64,000 bases of DNA from Sitta carolinensis (GCA_032173965.1 JAVUNC010000019.1:15740234-15804233), one strand, 5' to 3'. Positions 1 through 13,353 are shown, numbered from the stretch's first letter. Numbers and translations: made by a program. The notes: generated by a model from the letters alone, not told the origin.

Positions 1-454
1 GAAAGCCATGAAAGCAGGCTTTAGAGACAGAAGAAAACTCAGGGCTATGCTGTAGATGCTGATTCTGAAAGTGAAAGAGCTCCGTTGGAGAGTGAGGAAG
101 GCCATTAGACAATAAGCACTGTCTGGAATCTGTGTCATGCAAACCTAAGACAAAACCTTAGGGCAGCAGAAAAGTCTATCTGTCAAGATATATAAAGTTT
201 TAAACTTAATAATGGAGCATCGTGCCTTGTATTCTAAGGCAAACAAGCAGGCATTGTTTTAATCAGGTGTACATGTACTTGTAAGGGTTGGCTGAAGCCA
301 CTGTCAGTGTGCTTCTGCTTTCTGCTGTTGGCTGGAGGACTTTGGAAGTGCATTGTAAAACAGAACTCAGCGTCTGCTGCTTAGGATGAGAACTGCAGTC
401 ATCTTCCTATGGTCTCAGTCATGGAATGAGACTTTTGAAAAATAAAACATAGCT

Positions 455-1010
455 CGAGACGCGTCCCGCAGCATTCCCATCTCGTTCGTGCACGTTCTGC
501 CGCGGCCGGCCCAGCTTCCGCAGCCCTGCAAGGCTCTCGGCGGGGCTGCTGGGCTCTGAGCAGCCTGCTCTGGCTGCCCGAGTGTGTCCCGCTCCCGCAG
601 GGGCTGCGGTGGCACGGACAGGACCCGGGGTCCCTGCGAGGATGCTGCTATGTCACCCCCGGCCGCAGGAGGGTACCACAGACGGCACGCTGGAATTAAC
701 ACGCTAATTAACACACAGCGGGCAGGGCTGGCGGCCGGGCGGGCAGAGCAGCAGCGCGGGCTGCCGCGGGTTTATCCTGCAGGGAATGCACGGCGCCGGC
801 GCTGGGCAGCTGGGAGCTGGGTCCGCCCTGCCCGGGCAGGAGCTGGCAGCCAAGCGGAGCCGGGGCCGTGCTGCCCGGGAGAGGGCTGGCATCCAACTCC
901 TCCTCCTGGCTGCTCCCAGCACCTGGAGCCCCGTGCTGGGCCCGCAGTTCGCTCGGCTCGGCTCGAGCAGCTGCGCCAGGCGGCAATGGGACTGGCATCG
1001 GCCGCCTGGC
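455..1010. other. Orphan CpG-rich block in the 3' flank
   Basis: About 550 bases rich in undepleted CpG (GAGACGCGTCCCGC, CCGCGGCCGGCC, GGCGCCGGCGCTGGG), with a direct repeat AATTAAC at 694-700 and 706-712 in the middle. Open frames on both strands lack recognisable protein similarity. It may be a regulatory element or the promoter of an unrecognised transcript. Confidence 0.6.
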
Positions 1011-1140
1011 ACTGCCCACAACCTGCAGAAATTTGAAAAATGAAGGTTACAAAACATGCTCACAAAGCAAATAGTTGGGTTATATGTTTATATGTTCGCA
1101 AGCAAATAGTTTTCCCTTCTATGGTTTATATGGGTCTCTG

Positions 1141-1143
<3 letters not shown>

Positions 1144-1172
<29 letters not shown>
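1144..1172. repeat. Poly(A) tract
   Basis: A run of about 29 A bases followed by GGAAAAAAACC. No retroposed gene body is recognised beside it. Confidence 0.85.
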
Positions 1173-1174
<2 letters not shown>

Positions 1175-2050
1175 AAAAAAACCCCGAACAAACCAGAAAA
1201 CTGCCTTCCCTGAAGTGTTGTCTTCTTCCAGCTGCTTGTGGTGTAGGTATGAACTTACTTGGCATCAAATACTGAATGTTTTCAGTGTTGATACCTCATA
1301 TGTGGCTGGTCCTAAAGCAAGAATGGGGCCTTATTGATTTTAGTCTTCATATTTTATACATATATAGGTTTTATCTATATATTCTCTAGACATTTTATCT
1401 AAATACTCATTTATCCTTTAATCATGGTTATTTGATTTTATAAGGATCTTCTTCTTTAAGGCACATTGGATGTTCAGAATATCAGAAATCGGTATTCTTT
1501 ACGATGAGAGTAAATATTCTGATTTTTTGATAGAGGTTTTTATCCCCTCTGTAAAAGGAGAAAGCAATCTGCCAGCTAAATAAATGCAAATATTTTGTTT
1601 CTCGTGCTATCAGAAGCAGCATGCAATACGATCCAGCCTCGTTTGTGAAGGAACGGTTCTAGTGACACAGATGAAAAATTATACTTAAAAAGCAAAATCA
1701 AACAGAACTGTGTGGCTTGTTTGTTTCTCTTCAGCTGTGATTGTCCTATGGAGACTGAAGCCTGGCCTGGAGCTGACATAACACAAGATAGATTGCTTCC
1801 ATGGACTTCAGTGGGAATTTGGATGGGATGCTGTGAGGCTGCAAAACTATAAATGCCTCTCAGAAGTATAACTTAATTCACGATGGAAAAAGCAGGATGT
1901 GAACACTGCAGCGACAGCTTCTGCTCCCCAGATTCCTGTGCCTCGTACAGGGTTCTGCAGGGCTGTGTTGAGTGGCCCTCACTGAGGAGGGCATGCCAGC
2001 AGGATCTGGGAGTTCCCCACCAAGGAGAACAGCTCTGGCTGCCCCATTTT

Positions 2051-2345
2051 CACAGAATCATGGAACGGTTTGGGGTGGGTGGAAGGGGCCAGCTGGTCTC
2101 TGCAGTGAGCAGGGATATCTTCCACTACATCAGGTTGCTCAAAACCTCATCCAACCTGAGTGTTTCCAGGGATGGAGCATCCACAGCTTCTCTGGGCACT
2201 TTATGCCAGTGTTTCACCATCCTCCTTGTAAAAATTTTTTTTCCTAATACCTGCCCTTAATCAACCCTCCTTCAGTTTGAAATATTCTTTGTCCTATCTG
2301 CTTCTTTGCTGAGCTGTCCCAACTGATTTGCAGCAGCCTCCAGAT
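2051..2345 (-). mobile_element. CR1 LINE 3' fragment
   Basis: Reads on the plus strand as the reverse complement of a CR1 tail: CACAGAATCATGGAACGGTT, a CAGGTTGCTCAAAACCTCAT box, then GGGATGGAGCATCCACAGCT and CAGTTTGAA with TTGTCCTA. It is truncated and diverged; a probably unrelated piece interrupts it near 2090-2125. Confidence 0.85.
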
Positions 2346-5300
2346 GTCTTCACTGTTTGAAGTAAAGCTGCTACCAGGGCTTGGGAAATGTGAGTGAGCC
2401 TGACTTCAGCTGAGGAAAACCTACAAGGCAAAAGTATGAAAAGCTTGCTGGTAAATCATTTACAAGAAAATATCTTGCTCGGCATGGTATTTGCAGTGAG
2501 GGGGGTCGTATTTAATCACCTGCTTCAAATGTTAATATAAATCATTACTTCCTCACCAGCTAAATCATGGCTGCCTCATGCTCTGGGTGCTTTCCCCTAG
2601 AAATGTCACTGGCTCGTGAACACGCTGGGGTTTGGAGCCACGTGGCACCCAGGGATGGAGAGAAGGACAGAAACATGAGGGGAGGGGCTGTCAGGAGCCC
2701 CATCCAGGGGGACGCCCATCCCTGGCTCACCTGTGCACCTCCCGGGTTTCCACAGCACCGCCCACCTCTGCAAAACGCAGGAACTCCGGGAACTTTTTGG
2801 ACTGAACTCCAGCAACCCAAAAGGACCCATGGCCCTGGTGCAGGAGCAGGGATGGTGTTTAGGAGGATAGAGAAGGCAAGTGTTTGGCTTTTGTTGGATG
2901 GTGCCTGTGAGTTATGCAGGGGAACTTCTTTCCAAGTGCATAACACACCTCAGGCTCACCTGGGTCAGTCAGCAGAGCTTCCACCACGGAGCCACCGCAG
3001 GCAGAATGTGCCCAGGTCAGGCACATTCAGCAGCAGTTAGAGGTGCAGCGGTGGCAGCCTGTCAGTGCATGGCCAAAGGAATGTGTGTGCGCGGGAAGGG
3101 TGGAGTGGGGGATACTCCCAGGACTCCCTCCCCTTGGAAAACAAACATTGTGCCTCTGGAAGGCAACAGCCACTGCAAACACGAGGGAAAGTGAGTCCCA
3201 CATCTTTTTAATGGCAGTGGATGCACTCGGTGCTATGGGCTGCTTTCACCTGTTTATTTTACACAGAGCAGTGAGGGACAGAAACCTCGGAATGTCAACG
3301 GACAATTGGTAGCTCGTTGCTTTTTTGCTACCTTTACATCTTAACTTATAAAACCAAAAATGCCTGTCATACTCTTTGTCCTTGTTGCCTGTGTGAGAAT
3401 GTCAGTTCTGTCATTCAGAGAGATTTTGTGGTAACAATAGGCAAGTGAGAGCAGTTATTGCTTTTGATGGATATGTTTAGCACAGTGCTACTTTTACACT
3501 TTTAAAAAACGAGAAGAAAACTTTAATCTCTTCAGTCCATAGTAAGTACAAAAAGCAAAGTCAAAGCATGTTTAAGGTGTTACCTTTTCTTAACAGAACT
3601 ATCTTAGCTGAGGAGAGGAAGTAGGAGTTGAAGAAGTAAGGCTTCAAAGTAAATGGACAATTTTGGATTCACAGTGAAGATGGAGTAATAAGGTGTGCAA
3701 TATTGCATGAATGGGAAAACAAAACATGTAGCAGAAGCACAACTACCATAAATATAGCTGTAAGATTGCCCAGAGAGGAACTTACCCTGGCTGGGCTGTC
3801 CTAATCCCCACGCAGAAACCAAGACTGGTGTTTGCCAACTCTGCTTACGTCGTGTTTTCCTCAGTCTCCTTTCTTATCCTCCTTTATGCATGAGTAAGAT
3901 TTCAATTTTAGCAGAAATTCTGCTAGGCTTTTGCGGGCAGGTTGGGGAAAGGAACTGAGGGATGATAATTTTATTTCTTCATACGAATGCAGGGAAGTTT
4001 GAGCTCAGCTGGCAAGGCCACCACCGGAGAGGTGTCACCAGTCTGGTTTGTGTTTGACTTCCCAGGGAAGTTATTGAAAAGAGAATATTTGGGAATGTTT
4101 GATGCCACCGTGCATGGGCAGGCACAGAGCTTAAACCATTCATGCAGAGTGCTCTGCATGTCAATTTTACACTGGTACAACTCACCCAGGAGGGCTCCCA
4201 GGCCCAGCTCCTGCTGTGATGCGGCTCCAATCACAATCACAAGCAATCCATGTTAAGTATAAAACTCTGCTCATCCATTCTGCAGCTCTGATGGGCTGGC
4301 ATATGCCTGGTTTGCAAAGGAGTCTCACTGGCCAGACTAGTTCATCCAGAGGCTGAATTTCCTCCATGTTGTGCTTCTCCAATAGTACTGCAAGGGGCTC
4401 CTCTGTCAGTGGAATGATGTTTCCATGGGTTTAACCACAGGGAAACAGGAAACTCAGCTGATCTCACCAGTCCAGACACCCCAGGCACCCCTACCAACAT
4501 CTCGTGTGAAAGCAGGGAGAAAATAGCTCAGGGTTTCTCTTCACTCCCACACCACTGACCTATGCTGGAGTCCAAAAAGCCACCCCTGCCTGCTCTGTTT
4601 ATTTGTTTGTTCAGCCCTGGTACACCCCTGTTTACTCACCAGCACAAGGGACACTGGCTTATTTGGCAGCCTCTAATGACAGCTTAAGGTTCACCACCCT
4701 GCACTAATTCTGTGTTGTTAAAAATACACTTCTTTCCAAATGAGAAATGGCAGCAAGCAAACACAGGGAATAGCTCTCCTCCAGTTCACAGTGCGTTTGC
4801 TTTGTCCCACACCTTTGTTTTGGGAGATGCTGTTTTTGTAGAAAATGAGTCCAGAGCTGTGTAAGTCTAACTCAGCTCTTTCTAAGTAGGTTTTCTGGGG
4901 ATTATCATGCTGGCTGAAAAACAAGCTCCTTCTCACAGCCAAAAATGTGAACTGAAAATGAGCTCAAGAGCCATTGATTGTGAGATAAGCAAAGTCTTTC
5001 AGCTGAGGTTGGGCACAGTGCTGTAAGGTGAATATTACTGGTTGGACACTTCCTGAAAAGCAGTGGTGTCAGGAGCTAGAATTAACATTTCTGCGGGGTT
5101 TTGAAAGTAATTCTTATTCTGTTCCATTAGCCACTGTAACAGTGGTGACCAATGTTTTTCCCTACATTGGTACAAGGGGAAATAACCAGAGGAATAGTCA
5201 ATGAGCTACTTATAAAGATGTAATGCAGTGCACACTCATCTGCTTCTGATGAGTGGGTCTGGCCATCAGCAAAACCATGAGGGATTAGAGGAGAAAATGG

Positions 5301-6557
5301 TTTTGTGTTTCTTCCTGTACTTTTTTACTGTTAATCTACAGCATTTGATCTGAGGTTGCTGTTCCAACATCTGAGCCTCAAAGCATTTGTGAGGTGAGGT
5401 TCTTCTTGGTTGCTCTCACCTGACTGCTGAGGTGGAATGAATGGATGGATAGGTCCTGCACGACACATTGAATAATCACATTCCCCATGTCCACTCACAA
5501 ACAAAATATCTTTTATTTAACAGAGGATTTTTGTGTGCCATTCCCATTAACATCCCTGCAACTGGACAGTATGCATTATTCATTTCTCTGGGCTGCAGAA
5601 GTTGTGATCATTAACTACTAATCTCACATTTTCAGTCGATGTCTGCTCTATTGGTTTGGTGGCCTTGTAACACTTTGAAAAAACTTGGGAATATTTAGCA
5701 AGTTGTTTTATTTAAATGGAAATAAATGTTGAATTCAGTGGGAACAGACAGCTCTTTGTGCTGTCTGAATCTGATAACTCTTTTCTTTGCTAAACTGTAT
5801 TTGAACTCCCCTCTCTGGTTTATCTAAGACAGTCATTTCTTGTTGCATTCATGCTGGACAGTTCAATCTGCATCCATCTTTAACAGTAACTCTTTTATCC
5901 CTTCAGGTAGGAATTGGTTAAACCAGGTAGACGTTGTCCCTGTGGAATTAAAGAAGCAGTGGGGAATTGTCTCGTGAGGGCCCTGCTGTGCTCTCATGTT
6001 TCTGCACACTCAGATTCACCAAAGAACAAATGCAAGTGCTCTTTGGCCTCCAGGCTGTAGTGTCCTCTCACGTTGAGATGGAGAGGCTTGGATGGTTGCT
6101 GGGATTTGCCTTGTGCCTACAATTATCTCTGTACACAGTACAAGGGGTCACCTCGTGTCCATAACCAGGACATACTCAGCACTGCCTGTTCTCCCTGCTC
6201 TTAGGGAATACAGGATCAGCCAGGGCAGTTGTGACCAGCACCCCAAACCAGGTCCCTCTGTCTCACTCACTCCTCCTCAGCTGGGACATGGGCCTTTCCA
6301 CGCTGAGCAGGCACTGCTCTTCTGTGAGGCCACTGAGCATGTATGCACACATGTCAGTTCTATGGTGATCCAGATGCCCTCCTTCAGACAGCTTCTGAAA
6401 AAAATGACTTCATATAGGAAAGATGTGTTTTTCATGTCTGGCTCTTGAACATTGTTTTTTGGTTACATGGTATTTTCTGTAATTAGCAACAAAAATTCAG
6501 GCGCGGGAATATAGTGTGTGTTTGTTCCATGAAGAGCTGGGACCATTTTGATATTTT

Positions 6558-6597
6558 GCAAAAAGAAAAAAAAAAGAAAAGAAAAAAAAAATTGAAA
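6558..6597. repeat. A-rich low-complexity tract
   Basis: Runs of A interrupted by single G bases (AAAAAGAAAAAAAAAAGAAA type). Confidence 0.8.
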
Positions 6598-7268
6598 AGC
6601 TCATTTAATACCAGCCCAGCTATTTATACCTCTTGCACAAACTTAAACATAACAAAAAAAAGTGCAACATAACTCATGAAGCGAAGGAGTGTCTCTGCCA
6701 AGTGTAATATTTGTATTTGGAAACATGGTCTATATTGTATGAAGCAGTAGCCTTCTGACTGCCTCCAAGGTTTCTTTTGGCTGATGTTTATGCAAACAGT
6801 CTTGCTCTTCATTCATTTTCATGGCTGAAAGGGAGCTGGGTGTTTTCACTCGCTGGGACTGGCACGGTGCAGCCCTGCCCCTCAGAGGTGCCCCTGGGAG
6901 CCCCTGCCCCTCTGCACACCAGCAAAGTCTCTTCTCCTGCCCTGGGTGTCCTGCAGATCTGGCACTGTGGAGCGAGTCACAGCACCCTGTTTAAAGGAGA
7001 CACTGCCCTTTGCTGTCAGGGCCAGGGTGGCTTGGGCAAACCCACTGGATGTGGGAGAAGCACTGGGGCCATCAGAGAGTCTGGAACTGGGAAAACTGGG
7101 AGATCCCCATGGGCTCTTGCTCTGAAGAGGACCGTGCTCAGGTAGAAAGCAGGAATTGTGCTCTCCTTGTGTTTCAAATGGTCAATTTTGTGAAATGTGG
7201 GTGCTGTCTCATTTCAAGTGTGAGGCCGATGTCCTTGTCATTCTTTCCCTTTTAAAACAGGTTTGGAG

Positions 7269-7389
7269 ATTCACAGAATATTCTGAGCTGGGAGGGGCCC
7301 ACAAGGACCATGGAGTCCAATTCTTAAGTGGGATTGAACTCACAAACTTCATGTTATGAGCACTGTGCTCCAACCAACTGAGCTAATCT
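7269..7389 (-). mobile_element. tRNA-Ile-derived SINE with CR1-like tail (TguSINE1 type)
   Basis: Read on the minus strand, 7389-7325 resembles tRNA-Ile. A box A, TAGCTCAGTTGG, lies at 7385-7374, a TGCTCATAAC-like anticodon region follows, and a box B, AGTTCAATCC, lies at 7340-7331. After the tRNA-like head comes a CR1 3' end (CTTGTGGGCCCCTCCCAGCT and then ATTCTGTGAATC at 7280-7269). This head-tail combination is known from songbirds, where CR1 machinery mobilises it. The copy has several substitutions and is probably not a working tRNA gene. Confidence 0.75.
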
Positions 7390-7439
7390 CAGGTTACAAA
7401 ATATTCCCCAGCTCGTTATTCCCCATTTTGAGTTATCTT

Positions 7440-7565
7440 TAAAACAAACAAGCAAACAAACAAACATAACAATAATGGTAATAATAACAACAACAGCAAT
7501 AAAATAAAAGTAACAAGAACAATAGTAGTAATACTACTACTAATAACAACAATAACAATAATACA
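7440..7565. repeat. Degenerate AAC/AAT-rich simple repeat
   Basis: Begins with AAACAAGCAAACAAACAAAC and continues as mixed AAT, AAC and AGT triplets to about 7565. It lies about 50 bases beyond the tRNA-derived SINE. Confidence 0.8.
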
Positions 7566-10544
7566 TCCTCCTCTTCCTCATCATTGTCATCATATCACAA
7601 TACAGTTGTCTGGACTACCAGACTGCACTTAAGTCATACCCCTTGGATAAACTGAATTAATTTAGGGACATACAGATTAAGTAAAGTTTGTGCCTAAATG
7701 ACTGAAGCACAATCTTTCAAAATCCATATCCCGAAGAGCCCAAGACTTCAAGATTTATTTCAAGAAGTTTCTTAAACACAAAGTAATAAAACTTCTGAGA
7801 ATGGTGAAGTTAGGAATAAGGTACAGTTGCTACACAAAGCTGCAGGAGCAGGGAGTGGGGAAGATGCAAGTCATTCAAATGTGAGTCAGAGGGGCATATT
7901 AATAATGGAATATTAGGAATAAACAAAGACCAAGCCTCATTTTTCCCTCTACTCATCTGTCAGTTATATGGCACATTACCATTGCCTCACCGTTCAGGAC
8001 ACTATCACAGCAGCCATTTTTTCATGTGGTTGAGTTGTTCCTGAAAAATGCAGTTGGCACAGACCACTCTTATTTTTCACACAAGGAATGTAGGTCTTCC
8101 TGTTCCACATATTTTTCTTCAATGAGCGTAGTTATTGTTGTCACTGGGAGGAAAATCCTCTGTCTGTCTGCTAAAATACTTGAGAGGCGGAGATAAAGCA
8201 TGAAATCTTTTTGTTGTGGCTGAGGATTTCCTCTGCAAGGCTCTCCTTCAGTGATTCATGGCCCTTCTCCCAAAGAAGTGCAAAGCTGGGGTGGGTATTA
8301 ATTATGATTTGCAGTCCAGGGCTGCATCCATGGCTGGTGTAACTCCAATATCCACGGGCACCCATGGAGGAGATTTAAGCTGGGTTGGTGATCAGAGCTG
8401 GAGTAAATTCCACCTCCTCCTTCTGCTCTGGGCTCAGGGGTGTGCCCTCATGCTGCCTCGGGAGCACTGCTGGATGCCACTGCTGCTGAGGGGCACTGCC
8501 AGGGATGGGCCATAATTTGGGCCTTTCCTTTCAGGGTTTTCAGGGCAAAGCTCAAGCATTACCCTGAAAACTCTCTTCAAAAGTCACCTCCCAATCTGCA
8601 TCACAGCATGGAGCCTGCTGTTGTGTTTTAGTGCAAGAAAAGATGCACTTTTTCCACTGATGGAATAATAATAATAAATTTTGGCAGATTTGAAACAAAA
8701 AAAAATGAGGGCGAGTGTTCTGATTTTTCTCTAAAGTTAGAGCTATTGTTCATCTGGGCAATTTTTGTGTATGAAATAAAGGCAGAGATCTGTGTTTTGG
8801 GGGAGAGCCACGCTGTGGATAAGTGCAAAGGAATTCTGCCACAGCTTTGCCATGAATTATATGTTGTCTGAGGGATTTAACAATATCACAAAGTCCATGG
8901 AGAACAGGAACACTCATTTTCCTATCTTTTCCTGCCAGCAAAACGAAGCAGCGATTGAGCTTCCTTAAAGAAATTCCACCCCGTGGCTGTGCCAGCTCTG
9001 TCTTCCTCATGTTCATGTGCGTCCGCTTTGTTCCTGAGTCCCAGATGGATCTCTGAAAATGGCACGGGGTTGCCAAAACGCATCTGAAGACACATATCAT
9101 CAGTATGCACGAATTGTAAAGAATGCAGCCCCTGGAGCCATGGGTGATTTCATCAAAAGCGACTTTCCAGCTACGCTGAAACCTTTCATGTCTCTTGTGC
9201 AATCTGCAGTGCTAAAGCAAACAATTCCAGAGCCAGATTGTCATAAGGATGTGAATACTTCAGCTTATTAAAGGGCCACAATCTTATCAAATCAGAGGAG
9301 AAATGAAATCTCAAAGAAGGTTAAGCTGCTATAAATACAAACAGGTAGATGCAATTGATTTCTCTCCCTACAAATAAAATCCCGCAACACCTAAACACTT
9401 TTAAACCTCTTAAGGATTTTTAGTCAAAGTGCCAGGATCTACTCATTAAACCTTTGGCTTTCTGGAGCCTTTTAGCCACATTTTTGGTGCAGTGCTGGGC
9501 TTCTGGTAGTGTCAGGGGAGTTTTTCAGTGTCTCACCTGGGAAAGATTTGGGATTTTTGAGAGAGCTGTATTGTGTTTGATTGTTTGTTTGTTTGTTTTG
9601 GATATGGAAGTCTGTATAGTCTTAGGTTATGACGGTAATACCAGAGGCAAATGGATTCTGAGTGAGTTAAGGATAGTTTTCCCAAGGGTGGGTTGGCAGC
9701 ACCAGGGTGTGCACTGAACCCTAAACGAGTGCAGGAGTGTGTTGGAGCTGCGGTGCACTGGGACAAAAAACACGACTCCACAAAAGTGTACCCTGGCAGA
9801 GAAAGCCCCCGTGGGTTTGGGCTCCACATTTTGTGGAAAGTGAGTAAAAATGGGGAAGTGGGAAGAGAGCAAGAGGGAAAGTGCAAGGAGCAACAAGATA
9901 AAGGGCATGGGATGGTGACAGCCTCCAGCCCCACCAGGACAGGGAGAGAGGGAAGGGGTTGCTCACTGTGTCTGCCACCTGTAGCAAAGGGTGCTGTGGA
10001 AGCAGAAAAGGAGGAGACTTCTGCAAAAACTTAGTAGTGAAGAAGACAGCTTGCTCAGGTGTGAGATAAAACCTCCATCAGTGGAAACTTCTCAAGAAAT
10101 ATGGAATAAATCTCTGCTAGAAAGAGCACCTGATCTGCTTTAAGGCAGGATGATGACTGGACCTCCTTGGGAGAGTCACTGGAGCCCAGTTGTCCTCTCA
10201 CAAGCAGCCACTGACTCCTGCAGTGGCTGTAAGAAAGCAGCATCTCAACCCAGGGATTTGGATATGGTGCCTGCATTTTCCCCCCTTTCCTCATTTTCCA
10301 GGCTTTAGGAATAAATCTAAAATGCTCATCAAGTTTCGAGACAACAAATTAAGTGGGTCACATCACAACTTTGCCAGCTGATTTATTTTAAAAGAGTAAA
10401 GCAGTGATGAATTCCATACAGCCTCTTTTGGTAAAAGCACCATCTCCTTTACAACCCAATTTACAGTGTTAGAAGGTTGGTACTTTTATGGCACTTCTCT
10501 TCAACTTAAAAGGAAATTTTTATGAAGACACTTCAATCAATTTC

Positions 10545-10551
<7 letters not shown>

Positions 10552-10585
<34 letters not shown>
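10552..10585. repeat. T-run joined to A-run
   Basis: About 21 T followed directly by 13 A, a self-complementary homopolymer hairpin about 200 bases left of the long inverted repeat. Confidence 0.85.
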
Positions 10586-10790
10586 GGCAAATTAGGAAGG
10601 ATTTTGTGTGTGTGTGTTGAAAGAGAGTGCTTATATTCTGGTTGGAAACTTCTCTTTTTTTCCTTGCTGAGGGTTTCAGCTGGATCAGCTTCCTGAATTG
10701 AATTGCAGAATGGACACCAGGGTGAAGGCAAAGGCTGTCAGGAGAGAGGCAGTGAGCACATCTGGCTGGAGGCAGGGGGTAAAGAACAGA

Positions 10791-11780
10791 GACACTCTGA
10801 GTGAGGAGAACAAGGGGGATCCAACCCCTGGTTGCTTTTCTGAGGGTCTACCTTCACCACCAACAGTGGCCACAGCCATGGGATGGAAACTTGTGAGCAG
10901 TAGGGATGATTTTCCGTTTGTTTTCCTTGGGGAAACCCTGTGGGGATGCAGCAGGTTCCTCTCTGAGGTCAAGACATCTCTGCCACAGCAGCAGCAGCAG
11001 CAGCACCTGCAGGTGTTTGCTGCCCCTTTCCTCTCCCCTGGAGCTGCTCCATGGGCATCCTTGTTTTTCCCCAGCATGAGCCAGCTGGTCAGCCCGGTGC
11101 AGGAGAGAGGCAGGAGCCTGTCCTGGCCAGCAGCCCCTGTCCCACTGTGGCAGAGGGGTCAGGGAAACAGTGCCCAGCTGGAGCCAGGACGTGCTGCAGC
11201 CCTTGCTTCCGTGGGCTCTGTGTCCTGCTGGCAGCACTGTTTGTAGGCTGCATGCTGCAAAGGAGTTCTCTGCTGCTCTTGGGGGAGCTTCAGAAACACT
11301 CACCCCCCTTCCCCTCCCTTTCCCAGTTCCTAATTTATCTTTTAAAAGGGGCAGAGGACCCCTGTGCTTAGCAGGCTACAAAGCCTTCACTGGGATTAAA
11401 CACCTGCCCCACCACGGCAGCCACAGTGGGACAGGGGCTGCTGGCCAGGACAGGCTCCTGCCTCTCTCCTGCACCGGGCTGACCAGCTGGCTCATGCTGG
11501 GGAAAAACAAGGATGCCCATGGAGCAGCTCCAGGGGAGAGGAAAGGGGCAGCAAACACCTGCAGGTGCTGCTGCTGCTGTGGCAGAGATGTCTTGACCTC
11601 AGAGAGGAACCTGCTGCATCCCCACAGGGTCTGGAAGGAAAACAAAAGCTACAACTGAAAATCATCCCCACCGCTCACAAGTTTCCTTCCCATGGCTGTG
11701 ACCACCTTTGGTGGTGAAGGTAGACCCTCAGAAAAGCAACCAGGGGTTGGATCCCCCTTGCTCTTTTCACTCAGGGTGTC
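10791..11780. repeat. Long inverted repeat, 361-bp arms with 268-bp spacer
   Basis: The left arm (10791-11151) and right arm (11420-11780) are reverse complements over their whole length. They differ by scattered substitutions, a CAG-tract length change (six versus four CAG) and a small indel near 10915/11655. Shared landmarks include CAAGGGGGATCCAACCCC, GGTCAAGACATCTCTGCC, GGAGCTGCTCCATGGGCATC and CACCGGGCTGACCAGCTGG (or its complement). The arms have no recognised coding content or known transposon ends. A transcript would fold into a long hairpin. Confidence 0.93.
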
Positions 11781-12777
11781 TGCCTGAGTGCTGTCTGGCA
11801 CAGGGGGAGAGGTGATGGCTGGGGCTGTGTCCCAACCTATGCCCACCCTAAAGGCTTTGCTGGACCCCTGCAATCCTCTGTAATGGAATCCATGTCCTGT
11901 GTGTTTCCATCATGTGTGCTCACACAACTGGCTTTGTTACTCACCCCTTTGGCTTCTGCAATTGCATTTAATAAACTAAAGGCTGAGTTTTCACCCCACA
12001 GAGAACAAAGCCCTCCTGGATGCAGGACATTGTGTCATCTGTGAGTGGCACATTGTGGAGAGGCACTGAGAGCAAATCCTGCCCTCTCTGCATCTACCCA
12101 TTCCCAATTCTTGGAAAGATTTGTCTGCGTGCTGCTGTGAGGTGTGGACAGTGTTTATCGTGGGCACAAACTTGTTTTTTCCTCGCACACCCAGGTGGCT
12201 GCTCAGTTTCTGCCTAAACCACTGGTGGGTATGAGACACAATTACAGGAATCTTCAGAAAGATCAGCATTAATACTACTTGTGTTTCAGTGATCTTTCAT
12301 AGTAGTGTTTATGCTTTCAGAATTAAGATGGAGCTCTATGGGAAAAGGGTTTTGCAATCAGGTCCCAGTTTTGCCACAGCTCTTCCTCTCTGACTTTAGC
12401 CAGGTTAATTTTCTTGACACCATGAATTTCCCTAATATTACTATCATGCTTTAAAAGCTATGGGGAAATAAGGTGATGAATATTTGTTGAGCTGAGATCC
12501 CTAAGAGGGACTTAGAAATATTTTGTAATGCATAGAAACATTCTGAGTATGGAAAACCACACCAAGGTATGGATGTGATCCTACGGCTCAAGCCTCTCCT
12601 GTCCCACTGTGTAGGGGCTGACTACGGCTCATAAGAAGCCTTGGCAGATCACTGATTTTGGTTTCAACTTATTGAGAAAGTTTGTGTTAGTTGAAAGGCC
12701 TCAACTCCTTCCCCGTTTGACTGGAAATCCTGCCAATGGTGGAGGATACAGTTTCCTGAACAGGAAGGTATTCAGCT

Positions 12778-12842
12778 GAAGATTGGACTTGATGATCTTG
12801 GAGGTCTTTTCCAACCTTAATGATTCCAGGATTCTGTGAATG
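12778..12842 (+). mobile_element. CR1 LINE tail, short
   Basis: Contains TTGGACTTGATGATCTTGGA, GGTCTTTTCCAACCTTAATG, then ATTCCAGGATTCTGTGA, the characteristic CR1 3' end with degenerate 8-mers. The sense end points right. Confidence 0.8.
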
Positions 12843-13353
12843 ATCTCAGGGAGGGCTCTGCTCTAGGCATGTAATTAAACAGCTTAATCCTGGAAACATT
12901 TGCTTACATTCTGATTCCCTAAGGAATCTGAGTTACCATGGCCTATGGTTGCAGGCAAAGTGGAAGTACAAAAACCTTGTCCATATGCCTTTGGGATCCC
13001 CCAAAACCAGCCCAGCTTCCTGTCTGCTCAGGCTTTGAGCCCTTTGTCTACAGTGCTGGCTGCAACTGGCTTTTGCAGCAGGGATGCCTGCCCACGGGAG
13101 TGGAACTGGGACCTTCAAATGGTCCCAGTTAGCTCTGGTCTGCTCAGCAGTGGTGCCAAGACAGCTGACACTGTTTGCTTCCCAGGAGGAATCTGGAATA
13201 CTGCAAAATGTGCAGTGTTTCACTTCCTACGTTTTCCTGCCTCAGTGAACCCATCCTGTCTTCCTCCTCTCGTTGCCAGGGTGCAGTGCAGCCGGGCTGT
13301 GCAGGTGAGGAGCTCCAGCTCCAGGTGAGGAGTTCTGCTGGGCTGCCAGCAGG

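Noticed and set aside
10685..11658. Matching Cys-rich open frames on opposite strands, considered as a duplicated small gene
   Set aside because: Both are readings of the two arms of the inverted repeat. The poly-Cys part is a CAG/CTG run, and there is no signal peptide, splice support or known family.
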